From Janthinobacterium rivuli (GTDB taxonomy: Bacteria; Pseudomonadota; Gammaproteobacteria; Burkholderiales; Burkholderiaceae_D): a stretch of DNA of 64,000 bases. Every line of letters begins with the position of its first letter. Within the stretch, counting starts at the first letter, position 1. The stretch is from assembly GCF_009208735.1 (NCBI RefSeq), contig NZ_WFLJ01000009.1, positions 186,001-250,000 on the forward strand, written 5' to 3'. Both the position numbers and the translations under genes were made by a program. A model generated the notes under the pieces. The model was given only the letters and a program-made list of their open reading frames with translations. It ran no database searches and was not told the origin of the DNA. Shown here in pieces: positions 18,467 to 26,721 of this stretch.

Positions 18467-19413
18467 GCGGTGCCTCGGGTGCGGACCATGAGCGCGAGGA
18501 AATACGCGCCACACACCAGGTTGACGAGGATGCCGACCGTGGTCCGGTAATTGAAAACGTGCTCGACCAACAACTGGGCGGCGAGGAAGATGGCGATGGC
18601 GATGGCGCAGGCCAGCGGCAAAGTGGCGCGATGGCGCCCCGTGCGGGCCAGGGCGTAAGTCGTGTTCGCTACAAAGATGCCCATGAAGGCCGTGGGGCCC
18701 AGCAGGCTCGTCGACACGGCCACCAGCACGGCGATCAACGCCAACTGCAGCCGCACCGTGCGCCGGTAATCGATACCGAGCGAGATGGCCTGCTCGCGCC
18801 CCAGCGCCAGCACGTCGAGCGCCGGCAAGGTTTTTACGATGGCCACGCAGGCGGCGCCCGCCAGCACGGCCGAGTACAGCAATTGCATGGGCTGCGCCTT
18901 GTTGAACGAGGCCTGGCTGAACCCTTGCAGAATGGCAAATTCTCCCGGACTGATGCGCAGCTGGATGAACTGGGTCAACGTGCCGAGCACCATCGTCAGG
19001 ACGAATCCCAGCAGCAACAGGAAATACACGTTGTTCTGGCCATCACGAAACAGCCAGTGGTGGATGCCCCAGGAATACGCCAGCATCAGCGCGATCGACA
19101 CGACAAAATTGCCGTTCGGCCCCAGCAGCACCACGCTGTGCATGCCCATCGCGAGGATCAGCAGCGATTGCAGCAGCAAATATACGGCTTCGTAACCCAT
19201 GACGGCCGGCGTGAGTATCCGGTTGCCGGCGATGGTCTGGAACACAATCGAAGAGACGGCCACGCAAACGCCGCCGATGGCGATGGCGGCCAGGCGCGCC
19301 AGGCGTTTGGGGATGACGTAATCAAAGTCGAGGTTGGCGCCGAGAAAGAGGAAGGCCAGCGCAAGACAAGCAACGACCAGCCACAGCGTCCGCAGGTTGA
19401 CTCTCCGCCTCAT
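18463..19413 (-). CDS. Siderophore ABC importer permease, second subunit (FecCD/BtuC family)
   Basis: 316 aa, about nine to ten hydrophobic segments. It has the FecCD-family pattern: RLARLAAIAIGGVCVAVSSI near residue 38, and the cytoplasmic coupling region ALGREQAISLGIDYRRTVRL, which contacts the ATPase. Its N-terminal start overlaps the first permease stop (ATGA), and its end overlaps the ATPase start. Such permeases work as heterodimers (FatC/FatD, FepD/FepG, YclN/YclO). Confidence 0.92.
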   Translation of the reverse strand: MRRRVNLRTLWLVVACLALAFLFLGANLDFDYVIPKRLARLAAIAIGGVCVAVSSIVFQTIAGNRILTPAVMGYEAVYLLLQSLLILAMGMHSVVLLGPNGNFVVSIALMLAYSWGIHHWLFRDGQNNVYFLLLLGFVLTMVLGTLTQFIQLRISPGEFAILQGFSQASFNKAQPMQLLYSAVLAGAACVAIVKTLPALDVLALGREQAISLGIDYRRTVRLQLALIAVLVAVSTSLLGPTAFMGIFVANTTYALARTGRHRATLPLACAIAIAIFLAAQLLVEHVFNYRTTVGILVNLVCGAYFLALMVRTRGTA

Positions 19414-20354
19414 CGCCGCCCCCGGATGATCAATATGAGAAACAGCACCCCGCCCACGCCGCCCGCCGTCAGGCCGATCGGCACCTCAAACGGGTAGATC
19501 AGCAGGCGCCCGGCGATGTCGCAAGCGAGCAGCAGCGAGGCGCCGCACAGGGCGACGATGGGCAGGGTGCGGCCCAGCTTGTCGCCATGGCGCAAGGCCA
19601 CCAGATTCGGGATGGCCAGGCCGACAAACGGGATCGCCCCCACCGTGATCACCGTGGCCGCCACCGTGACGGCCACCAGCATCAGGCCCAGCGCCACCGT
19701 GCCCGCATAGTTCAGGCCCAGGCTGGCGGCCATGCCCTCGCCCATGCCCAGCACGGTAAAGCGTTGCGCGTACACATACGTCAGGGCGACGATGGGCAGG
19801 ATCAGGTAAATGATTTCATAGTTGCCCTGCACGATCTTCGAAAAATCGCCGAGCAGCCAGCCCTGCATGCTTTGCATGATGTTGTTGCGGTAGGCATAGA
19901 ACTCGGCCACGGCACTGAGCACGCCCCCATACACGAGGCCGATCACGGGCACCAGGATCGTGTTCTTGAAGCGGATGCGGCGGATCAGCGCCACGTACAG
20001 TACGCTGGCAGCCAGGCAGAAAGCCAGCGCGAACGCCATCTTGCCGGCCGTGCCCGCCGCAGGCGCCACGGTCAGCGCCACGAGGATGCCCAGCTTGGCC
20101 GCGTCGAGGCCGCCCGAGGTGGCCGGCTCGACGAATTTATTGCGCACGATGTGCTGCAGGATGACGCCGCAGACGGACAGACCCACGCCCGTCAGCACCA
20201 GCGCCGCCAAGCGCGGCAGCCGGCTGGCCGTCAGGGTCAGCCAGGCGTCATCGGAGAAGGAGAAAAGCTGCGTCCACGCAATGTCCCGCGCGCCGACCAA
20301 CAGCGATGCGCCGCACAGCAGCAAGAAGACGAAAAACAGACGCGCCTGTATCAA
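19410..20354 (-). CDS. Siderophore ABC importer permease, first subunit (FecCD/BtuC family), TTG start
   Basis: About 314 aa, FecCD-type permease with SRLPRLAALVLTGVGLSVCG, EPATSGGLDAAKLGILVAL and a coupling segment near LGMGEGMAASLGLNYAG. The frame is open 40 codons further upstream, but that part is hydrophilic, Arg-rich and overlaps the end of the ABC half-transporter gene. The TTG at 20354 puts the first membrane helix at residues 5-20, gives the family's usual length and has an AAGGGA motif eight bases ahead, so it is preferred. The gene lies 13 bp after the fused ABC half-transporter. Confidence 0.88.
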   Translation of the reverse strand: MIQARLFFVFLLLCGASLLVGARDIAWTQLFSFSDDAWLTLTASRLPRLAALVLTGVGLSVCGVILQHIVRNKFVEPATSGGLDAAKLGILVALTVAPAAGTAGKMAFALAFCLAASVLYVALIRRIRFKNTILVPVIGLVYGGVLSAVAEFYAYRNNIMQSMQGWLLGDFSKIVQGNYEIIYLILPIVALTYVYAQRFTVLGMGEGMAASLGLNYAGTVALGLMLVAVTVAATVITVGAIPFVGLAIPNLVALRHGDKLGRTLPIVALCGASLLLACDIAGRLLIYPFEVPIGLTAGGVGGVLFLILIIRGRR

Positions 20355-20367
20355 AGCGTCATCCCTT

Positions 20368-22143
20368 TCACGACTGCGGCGCGGCGGAGCCGATGCGCCA
20401 GCCCTTGGCCGCCTGGCGCTGGGCCAGGAAGTGCGCGTACAGGCCGCCTTGTGCGCGCAAGGCGGCTGGCGCACCCTGCTCGCGGATCACGCCACCGTCC
20501 AGCACGACGATCTGGTCGGCCATGGCCACCGTCGACAGCTGGTGGGCGATGACGATCACCGTGCGCTTGCCGCGCAGCCGCGTCAGCGCCTCGGCGATGG
20601 CCGCCTGGTTTTCCGCGTCGAGCGCGGCCGTGGCCTCGTCGACCAGCAGGATCGGCGCATCCTTGATCAGCGCGCGGGCAATCGCGATGCGCTGGCGTTC
20701 GCCGCCGGACAGGCGCGCGCCGCCCTCGCCCACCAGGGTATCGTATCCCTGCGGCAAGCGGGCGATGATCTCGGCCACACCCGCCTGGCGCGCCGCTTCC
20801 CGCACCTCGGCATCGGTGGCGTCCGGCTTGCCGAGGCGGATGTTGTCGGCGATGCTGCCCTGGAACAGATAACTGTCCTGGAAGATCTGGCTGATCTGGC
20901 CAGCCAATTGCTCGCTGGACATATTCCGCACATCGACGCCGCCCACCAGCACCGCGCCTGCACTGGCGTCAAAGAAGCGCGCAAGCAGGCGCACCAGGGT
21001 CGTCTTGCCGGAGCCGGAAGCGCCGATCAGCGCCGTCATGCTGCCCGGCGCAATCTGCAGCTTGATGCCCGTCAAGACGTCGGGCTGATCCTGTGCATAG
21101 CGGAAAGCCACGTCGCGCAATTCGACGGCGCCATCGCGCGGCGCTTGCGGCTCGTGTGCTTCCGGCAGCGGTTGCACGGCGAAAATAGTGCGCGCCGCAT
21201 CGAGCGGGCCGCGCGCGCCACGCAGCACTTCGCCATAGCTGGCCACTTCCTGCAGCGGGTCGACGAAACGCACCACCAGCAGCAAGGCCACGATGCCGGC
21301 GATGGCGTCTTGCGCAACGGCGGCACCGCCCGGCAGGCTGCCCTGCCACAGCGCGGCGGCCGCCAGCAAGGCGGCGAAGATGGCTTGCACGGTCCAGGCG
21401 TTGAGCACCGAGGCGAGCGCCGAGAGATAGATCAGCCGCGTGCCGGCGTGACGCTGCGCGTCGATGGCTTGCTGCAGGAAACGCATGCCGCCGTCAGCTG
21501 CACCACTGCCGTTACCATGGAAGGCGCGCAAGACGGATTGCGCTTGCGCAAACTCCACCAGGCGCTGGCTGGTCTGTGAAAAATGATGATGATACGCATC
21601 GTCGGCGCGCTGGCCCAGGTGCGCCGTCAGCCGCAAGGCGCCGGCCAGCAGGGGCAGCGCCAGCAGCGCCAGCACGCCCAGTTGCCAGTGCAGTGCGAAC
21701 AGCGCAGCCAGCAGCACCACGGGCGTGACGGCGCCGCAGATCACGGGCGTGAGCACGTGGGCCGGCAGCTGCGCCACGTTCATCATGCCTTGCGTGATGA
21801 GGTGACCCAGTTTCGCCGTGTTCTCCGGCGTGAACCAGCCGACGGGCAGGCGCGCCACGTGGTCGCCCAGGCGCTGGCGTGCCCCTTGCAAGACCGTCAC
21901 GCCCACGCGCACGCCCGCTTTTTCCACCTGGCGCCGCCAGGCCCAGCAAGCGACCAGCCCGGCCAGCAGCACGCCCAGCCACAGGGCCGCAGCGCCCACG
22001 TCGCCGCCCAGCAGACGGCCCAGGGCCAGCACCAGCGCCGTGATCGTCAGACCGCTGAGCACGCCATACGCGAGCGCCATGGCACAGTAGCGGCGGAACA
22101 CGGGCGCATCATCGCCCAGCAGTTGAATGAATGTTTTCAGCAT
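20368..22143 (-). CDS. ABC half-transporter, membrane domain fused to ATPase (YbtQ/IrtB-like)
   Basis: 591 aa. An ABC type I membrane domain (six segments, residues about 15-310) is followed by an ATPase domain: Walker A ASGSGKTTLVRLL, signature RLSGGERQRIAIARAL, Walker B PILLVDEATAALD and the His switch IAHQLSTVAMAD. Paired fused half-transporters inside siderophore loci can be importers (YbtPQ, IrtAB) or exporters. No siderophore synthesis gene is nearby, so import is the better guess. The start overlaps the preceding half-transporter by 7 bp, so the two are expected to form a heterodimer. Confidence 0.85.
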   Translation of the reverse strand: MLKTFIQLLGDDAPVFRRYCAMALAYGVLSGLTITALVLALGRLLGGDVGAAALWLGVLLAGLVACWAWRRQVEKAGVRVGVTVLQGARQRLGDHVARLPVGWFTPENTAKLGHLITQGMMNVAQLPAHVLTPVICGAVTPVVLLAALFALHWQLGVLALLALPLLAGALRLTAHLGQRADDAYHHHFSQTSQRLVEFAQAQSVLRAFHGNGSGAADGGMRFLQQAIDAQRHAGTRLIYLSALASVLNAWTVQAIFAALLAAAALWQGSLPGGAAVAQDAIAGIVALLLVVRFVDPLQEVASYGEVLRGARGPLDAARTIFAVQPLPEAHEPQAPRDGAVELRDVAFRYAQDQPDVLTGIKLQIAPGSMTALIGASGSGKTTLVRLLARFFDASAGAVLVGGVDVRNMSSEQLAGQISQIFQDSYLFQGSIADNIRLGKPDATDAEVREAARQAGVAEIIARLPQGYDTLVGEGGARLSGGERQRIAIARALIKDAPILLVDEATAALDAENQAAIAEALTRLRGKRTVIVIAHQLSTVAMADQIVVLDGGVIREQGAPAALRAQGGLYAHFLAQRQAAKGWRIGSAAPQS

Positions 22144-23903
22144 GGGGACGCCACTTCTTCCGGGGATGCCGGATAGCCGCCCAGCGCCCACAGTTGCGCA
22201 TAGCGGCCCTTGTCGGCGAGCAAGCTTGCATGGCGGCCCTGCTGGACGATGGCGCCGTTCTCGACGACGACGATGTGGTCGGCGTGCATGATGGTGTCGA
22301 GCCGGTGCGCGATCACCAGCAAGGTGCGGCCCCGCGCAAAGCGCGACAGCGCGTCCTGGATCGCCACCTCGTTTTCCGCGTCGGCCGCCGCCGTCGCTTC
22401 GTCGAGCACCAGCACGGACGGGTCGAGCAGCACGGCGCGGGCGATGCTGACGCGCTGCAATTCGCCGCCGGACAATTGCGCATCCTCGCCGATGACGGCA
22501 TCGTAGCCGCGCGGCAAGGCCAGGATGCGCTCGTGGATATTCGCCAGGCGCGCCGCCGCTTCCACCTCGTGCGCACTGGCCGATGGCCGGCCCAGCGCGA
22601 TGTTCTCGCGCACGCTGGCGTGGATCAGCCGCACTTCCTGCAGCACGAAGCCGATGCGCCGGTACAACTCGGGCGTGGCGATGTGCCGCAAGTCGACGCC
22701 GCCGAGGGTGATGCGCCCTTCGGTCGGATCGAAAAAGCGCAGCAGCAGCCGCGCCAGGGTGGATTTTCCGGAACCGGAGGCGCCGACGATGGCCGTCACC
22801 GTGCCGGGCTGCAAGGTCAGCGTGATATCCGACAGCACCTTGTGCTGCCCGTCGTAGGCGTACGCCACGCCGTCCATGCGGATCTCGGTGCCATTCGGCA
22901 ATTGCTGCTCCTCCGGCGCCGGCTGCGCCAGCACGGGCGTATCGAGCAAGGCTTGCACGCGCTGTGCCGCGCCCGTGGCGTTGTTGAGGTCATGCGTCAG
23001 ATAGTGCAGCAACAGCATCGGCGCGGATATGCCGGGCGCCACCAGGGCGAACGGCAGGATATCGACGGGCGCCATCCAGTCCAGGGCCACGAAGACGGTG
23101 CCGGCGATCACCACCACGCCCAGCACGGCGACCGGCGCGATCAGCGCGTTGGCATTGGCCATCGAGCCGACGAGAGGGCGCGTAAAGGCGGCAAACGCCT
23201 CGGCAAACGCATCGACGGCCGTGCGGTAGCTGCCATGCGCGCGTCCCGTGGCGCCGAAGGCCTTGACCACGGGTATGCCATTGACGAACTCCACCACGGC
23301 ATTGTTGATGCGCCCCATGCCGGCGACGAATTGTTCCATGTTGCCGCCGCTGGCCTTCATGGCGCGGCCGAAGAACAGGAAGAAGCCGGGAAACGGCAGG
23401 ATGGCGATGAGGGCCAGGCGCCAGTCCATGGCGAACAGATAGATGACGGAGATGGCGATGGCGCCCACGGCGCGCGCCGTCGTCGTATAGAAATGGGCCG
23501 TGAGGCTGTGCAGGGTGTTGATGTCGTCCTGCATCGCCTGCTTGACCTCGCCCGAGGCCCGGCTGGTGAACCAGCCCAGCGGCACCTGCCCCAGGCGCTG
23601 CATGGCTTGCAGGCGCAATCGATGGGTGAGGCGGTTGTCGGCCAGGTGCGCGGCCAGTTCGCCCAGCGAGATCAAGGCCATGCCGGCAAACAGGCAGGCG
23701 ACGCTGGCGAGGATGACCGGCCACACCTCGCCGTGCGCCAGCGCAGGGTCCAGGGCGATGTGCGCCAGCCGCGCGATGCCGGCCAGCGGCACCAGGGTAA
23801 GCATGGAACCCGTACCGGCGAGCCCGGCGGCGACGATCAGGCGTCCGCGGATGGGCTGCAGTATCCGGCTGATCGGGCCGGCCAGGCGGCGTTGGCTACG
23901 CAT
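22137..23903 (-). CDS. ABC half-transporter, membrane domain fused to ATPase (YbtP/IrtA-like)
   Basis: About 588 aa from the ATG at 23903; a TTG 11 codons earlier is possible. A six-helix exporter-fold membrane domain is followed by an ATPase domain: Walker A ASGSGKSTLARLL, signature QLSGGELQRVSIARAV, Walker B LVLDEATAAADAE, switch IAHRLDTIMHAD. The signature of this subunit reads LSGGE, and both ATP sites of the pair look competent. It is the first gene after the putative ECF promoter at 23951-23990 and leads a six-gene uptake operon. It has no SIP/FAD domain of the kind that IrtA carries, so iron release must happen elsewhere. Confidence 0.85.
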   Translation of the reverse strand: MRSQRRLAGPISRILQPIRGRLIVAAGLAGTGSMLTLVPLAGIARLAHIALDPALAHGEVWPVILASVACLFAGMALISLGELAAHLADNRLTHRLRLQAMQRLGQVPLGWFTSRASGEVKQAMQDDINTLHSLTAHFYTTTARAVGAIAISVIYLFAMDWRLALIAILPFPGFFLFFGRAMKASGGNMEQFVAGMGRINNAVVEFVNGIPVVKAFGATGRAHGSYRTAVDAFAEAFAAFTRPLVGSMANANALIAPVAVLGVVVIAGTVFVALDWMAPVDILPFALVAPGISAPMLLLHYLTHDLNNATGAAQRVQALLDTPVLAQPAPEEQQLPNGTEIRMDGVAYAYDGQHKVLSDITLTLQPGTVTAIVGASGSGKSTLARLLLRFFDPTEGRITLGGVDLRHIATPELYRRIGFVLQEVRLIHASVRENIALGRPSASAHEVEAAARLANIHERILALPRGYDAVIGEDAQLSGGELQRVSIARAVLLDPSVLVLDEATAAADAENEVAIQDALSRFARGRTLLVIAHRLDTIMHADHIVVVENGAIVQQGRHASLLADKGRYAQLWALGGYPASPEEVASPC

Positions 23904-23950
23904 GGGAAAAACGGGAAAAAACGGGCATAAGTTCAATGGATAAGGGTGGC

Positions 23951-23990
23951 TCTTACCGTATATCCCGAACGAGAATGCAAAACCCTCAAT
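23951..23990 (-). promoter_or_regulatory. Predicted FecI-type ECF promoter of the ABC uptake operon
   Basis: On the minus strand, ATTGAGG (23984-23990), 12 bases, CGTTCGGGA (23963-23971), then ATACGGTAAGA. The downstream 22 bases match the receptor-gene element at 19 positions. It lies about 50 bp ahead of the first ABC gene and just behind fecR. Confidence 0.7.
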
Positions 23991-24006
23991 CGGACCCGAA
24001 AAATTG

Positions 24007-24987
24007 TCAGGCCGCGGCGCGGGGGATGGCTTGCACCGTCACCCAGTAGCGCGTGCGCGCAACGATCTGCACGGGCAAGGCCAGCGCCAGGTTATGCAGC
24101 GCGCGGTCCGTGTCACTCAGGGAAAACACGCCATTGACGCTCAAGCTGGCCACGGCCGGGTCGCAGCGCAGCAGGCCGGGCCGGTAACGGGCCAGTTCGG
24201 CGATCAGCTCGTCGAGGCGCATGTTGTCGGCCACCAGCACGCCTTTCGTCCAGGCCGCCGCACTGGCCGGCACGGGGCCGGCCGATTGCACGATATCGGC
24301 CGAGAAAATGGCGCTGTAGCCCGTGTCGATGCGCACGGGCCGGCCGGGCGCATGCGCGAGGCGCACCTCGACGGCGCCCTCGAAGACGGCCACGCGCGAC
24401 GTGTATTCGTCTTGCCGCAAGGTAAAACGCGTGCCCAGCGCCTGCACCGTGCCATGGCGGCCCTGCACGCGGAAAGGCCGCTGCGCCGGATCGGGATTGT
24501 GCGCCGTGGTGACGAGGATTTCGCCGCTGCGCAGGATCAGCAGGCGCTCACTGGCGTCGAAGCGCACGTCGATGGCGGAAGCGGACGCGAGCGTCACGCG
24601 CGTGCCGTCAGGCAAGGTAATCTCGCGGATCTCGCCCGTGGCCGTGGCATGCCCCGCCGTGGCCACTTGCCAGGCATCCGTGCCGCGCAGCAGGTACGCC
24701 ATGCCGCCCACGGGCAGCAGCACGGCCAGCAGCTTCATGGCTCGGCGACGGTTCAGGTAGGCGGCCGGCGCCGGTTCGCGCAGCGCATGGCGGGCCGCGT
24801 CGCGCGGCACGCTGTGGAGTTTGCCTTCGAACGCCTGCAAGCGCTGCCAGGCGATGGCATGGTGCGGATGGGCCGCGCACCAGCGCGCACAGGCAGCCCG
24901 GTCTGCGTCGCTGGCGTCATCGGACCACAGGCGCGCCATCCACTGGGCCGCCTGCTGCACGATGGCGGGCGCGATCACCACGTCCAT
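24007..24987 (-). CDS. fecR: FecR-like anti-sigma factor/signal transducer
   Basis: 326 aa. The N-terminal cytoplasmic domain (DUF4880-like, with AAQWMARLWSDDASDADRAA and the conserved HPHHAIAWQRLQAFEGKL) binds sigma. A membrane helix around residues 85-105 (MKLLAVLLPVGGMAYLL) is followed by the periplasmic FecR domain (TATGEIREITLPDGTRVTLA, ERLLILRSGEILVTTAHNPD) and a C-terminal STN-like region. It should relay the ligand-loaded state of the TonB receptor STN domain to the sigma factor. It is 3 bp after fecI, and no TonB receptor follows directly; the cognate receptor is probably the one at 14154-16607. Confidence 0.92.
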   Translation of the reverse strand: MDVVIAPAIVQQAAQWMARLWSDDASDADRAACARWCAAHPHHAIAWQRLQAFEGKLHSVPRDAARHALREPAPAAYLNRRRAMKLLAVLLPVGGMAYLLRGTDAWQVATAGHATATGEIREITLPDGTRVTLASASAIDVRFDASERLLILRSGEILVTTAHNPDPAQRPFRVQGRHGTVQALGTRFTLRQDEYTSRVAVFEGAVEVRLAHAPGRPVRIDTGYSAIFSADIVQSAGPVPASAAAWTKGVLVADNMRLDELIAELARYRPGLLRCDPAVASLSVNGVFSLSDTDRALHNLALALPVQIVARTRYWVTVQAIPRAAA

Positions 24988-24990
24988 GAC

Positions 24991-25509
24991 TCAGGCGTCC
25001 GGCGCATGCATGGCCTGGTAGCAGGCCAGCAAACCGGCGGCGATGTATTTTTCGACGGACGAGACGGACACCTGCAATTCGGCGGCGATATCGCGGTAGC
25101 TGAGGCCGTCGAGCTTGCACAGCAGCAAGGCGGTGCGCGCCTTGGCGGGCAAGCGGTGCAGCACGGCGTCGATTTCCGTCAGCGCCGCGATCACCAGCGC
25201 GCGCTCTTCCTCGGACGGGGCCAGCGCCTCGGGCACGAGGGCCAGCACTTCCAGGTAGGCCGTTTCGATCTGGCGGCGGCGGTACAGGTCGATGACCATG
25301 CCGTTGGCGATCTGCGTCAGGTGGCGGCGCGACTCCCCGGCCGGCGGCACCCTGCCCGTCTTCATCAGGTGCAGGTACACGTCGTGCGCCAAGTCGGCCG
25401 CATCGAAGGCATTGCCGAGCTTACGGCGCAGCAAGCCACGCAGCCAGTGATGGTGATCGGTGTACAGACTGCTGACTTGCTGCTGAAGCGCTAACTCGGC
25501 GGTGCTCAC
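24991..25509 (-). CDS. fecI: FecI-like ECF sigma factor
   Basis: 172 aa. Sigma-70 region 2 (about residues 12-75: LRRKLGNAFDAADLAHDVYL, IANGMVIDLYRRRQIE) and region 4 (about 110-165: LHRLPAKARTALLLCKLDG, SYRDIAAELQVSVSSVEKYI) are complete. The GTG at 25509 is chosen: AGGAAGG lies five bases ahead, and an upstream in-frame ATG would place the coding start inside the Fur box. A consensus-like promoter overlapped by a perfect Fur palindrome sits about 50-95 bp upstream, so the gene should be on only under iron limitation. It likely recognises the paired elements at 16641-16680 and 23951-23990. Confidence 0.93.
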   Translation of the reverse strand: MSTAELALQQQVSSLYTDHHHWLRGLLRRKLGNAFDAADLAHDVYLHLMKTGRVPPAGESRRHLTQIANGMVIDLYRRRQIETAYLEVLALVPEALAPSEEERALVIAALTEIDAVLHRLPAKARTALLLCKLDGLSYRDIAAELQVSVSSVEKYIAAGLLACYQAMHAPDA

Positions 25510-25560
25510 GATACCCTTCCTGTGGTCGATGGCCAGCGGAACCGCAGGCACACAAATATA

Positions 25561-25579
25561 AATGAGAATTATTCTCATT
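25561..25579. promoter_or_regulatory. Fur box ahead of fecI (perfect 19-bp palindrome)
   Basis: AATGAGAATTATTCTCATT is a perfect 9-1-9 palindrome and matches the 7-1-7 Fur consensus TGAtAATnATTaTCA with one substitution in each arm. It overlaps the -10/+1 region of the predicted fecI promoter, which is the usual position for Fur-Fe repression. Confidence 0.9.
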
Positions 25580-25606
25580 ATATGGGAAGAAACAAGACAG
25601 CCGCAA
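25577..25606 (-). promoter_or_regulatory. Predicted sigma-70 promoter of fecI-fecR
   Basis: On the minus strand, -35 TTGCGG (25601-25606), an 18-bp spacer and -10 TATAAT (25577-25582). The start of transcription would fall inside the Fur box. Confidence 0.6.
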
Positions 25607-25656
25607 GCATCGTGCCGCGCACATACGCAACGCCAGCCTGGACTGGCCAGGCAAGT

Positions 25657-25694
25657 GGAAAAAAAACCTGAAAATCAATGGCTTGCAGGTTTTT
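25657..25694. terminator. Bidirectional terminator-like hairpin in the fecI-sulfotransferase gap
   Basis: AAAAACCTG (25662-25670) pairs with CAGGTTTTT (25686-25694) around a 15-nt loop. On the minus strand the stem is followed by eight T, and on the plus strand by TTTTTC within the stem. Within the 323-bp gene-free stretch 25580-25902 this is the clearest structure. A second perfect stem GCCTGG/CCAGGC lies at 25636-25652. I see no convincing gene in the rest of the gap. It could end the sulfotransferase transcript or a short plus-strand RNA starting near the Fur box. Confidence 0.55.
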
Positions 25695-25902
25695 CACCCC
25701 CACGCCAAGGCATGGGATCAGCTCACGCAACTCAGCTGTTATGCATACGCTCAACAAAAAGTGCAGCAATAATGTCGCGCGAAGGAAGCCACGTTGAGGT
25801 CCGCCTGGATCGCGGTAACGCTACGCCAAGCGGGATGTTCCGGCAGGCATGCCATCATGGACCACAAGCGCAAGGTCATGCCCCGTTCAGCACGAGGACC
25901 GC

Positions 25903-26721
25903 TTATTCCGCGTAGCCGAAAGCCTGCATGGCTTCCTCTGCCTGCCGGCGGCATTTTTCACGGCTCTCTTCGCCCATGGCTGCCTCGAACTGCCGGACTG
26001 CGCCCGTATTAATCTCGTTATAGAGATTGCTGTGGTGACTGACGCCCTGGTAGCGAGTGCTCCTGTTTTCCGGACGCAGCATGCCGTCGGTATATTGCAC
26101 ACCCATAAATTCCGCCACGCCCGTCAACACCTTGGCAGGGTCGGCCACGAAATCTTCGTAGCGGACAAGGAGATAATTCTCCGCCACTTTTTCCATCTCG
26201 TATTTCAAATACAGATTGGTTGACGACCAGATTCTCGGGAAATACTCCTCGAAATCTTCTGCCCATCCCGTCCGATTCAATGACAACATCAGATCGCGAA
26301 TGTCACGCACGATATGGATGACTTTATCCGCACCGCCCAACGCGCCAGACTCAATCAGCATCCGCATGGACATCAAGTCATTGGGCGACTTGTCGCCAGC
26401 CATCTTTCTTCCCGCCACTGAAGCCAACTGCGCATAAATGGCATTCACGATTGCATTGGCATCATAGCCGCAGTCAAATACGCAGGCGCGGATGTCATCC
26501 ATGCTGAGATATTGCCCCAGACTGGCGGAAAAGCGGGTCGAACTGACAATCAACTTGAAGATCAACTCCCTGCCAATGGCCGCATCCCTGATCCGGTTGA
26601 CAAGGAAGGCGAGAGGTACGATGAAATCGGTTTCATCTGGAACGATAAGGTCGGGATGCGCGCTGATGCATTGCGCCAGCAAGGTGGTACCGGAACGTGG
26701 GGAGCCAAAGATATAAAACAC
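25903..26721 (-). CDS. Sulfotransferase-family protein, orphan
   Basis: 272 aa, probable GTG start preceded by AAAGGTTG. The N-terminus has the PAPS 5'-phosphosulfate loop FGSPRSGTTLLAQ (residues 5-17), and the 3'-phosphate-binding region is around VIHIVRDIRDLMLSLNRTGW (about 138-157), followed by LVRYEDFVADPAKVLTGVAE. These are the standard motifs of Sulfotransfer_1/3 family enzymes, which move sulfate from PAPS to a hydroxyl or amine. No acceptor-building genes are adjacent, so the substrate is unknown. Base composition is lower in GC than its neighbours, and it lies in a sparse region between the iron locus and ychF, hinting at acquisition. Confidence 0.8.
   Translation of the reverse strand: MFYIFGSPRSGTTLLAQCISAHPDLIVPDETDFIVPLAFLVNRIRDAAIGRELIFKLIVSSTRFSASLGQYLSMDDIRACVFDCGYDANAIVNAIYAQLASVAGRKMAGDKSPNDLMSMRMLIESGALGGADKVIHIVRDIRDLMLSLNRTGWAEDFEEYFPRIWSSTNLYLKYEMEKVAENYLLVRYEDFVADPAKVLTGVAEFMGVQYTDGMLRPENRSTRYQGVSHHSNLYNEINTGAVRQFEAAMGEESREKCRRQAEEAMQAFGYAE

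Noticed and set aside
16714..23903. Siderophore biosynthesis within the iron locus
   Set aside because: No NRPS, NIS synthetase or tailoring enzyme is encoded; all genes are uptake or regulation.
25562..25915. 117-codon plus-strand frame starting in the Fur box
   Set aside because: No ribosome-binding site; composition is not protein-like and it runs into the end of the sulfotransferase gene. A short RNA is the only alternative kept.
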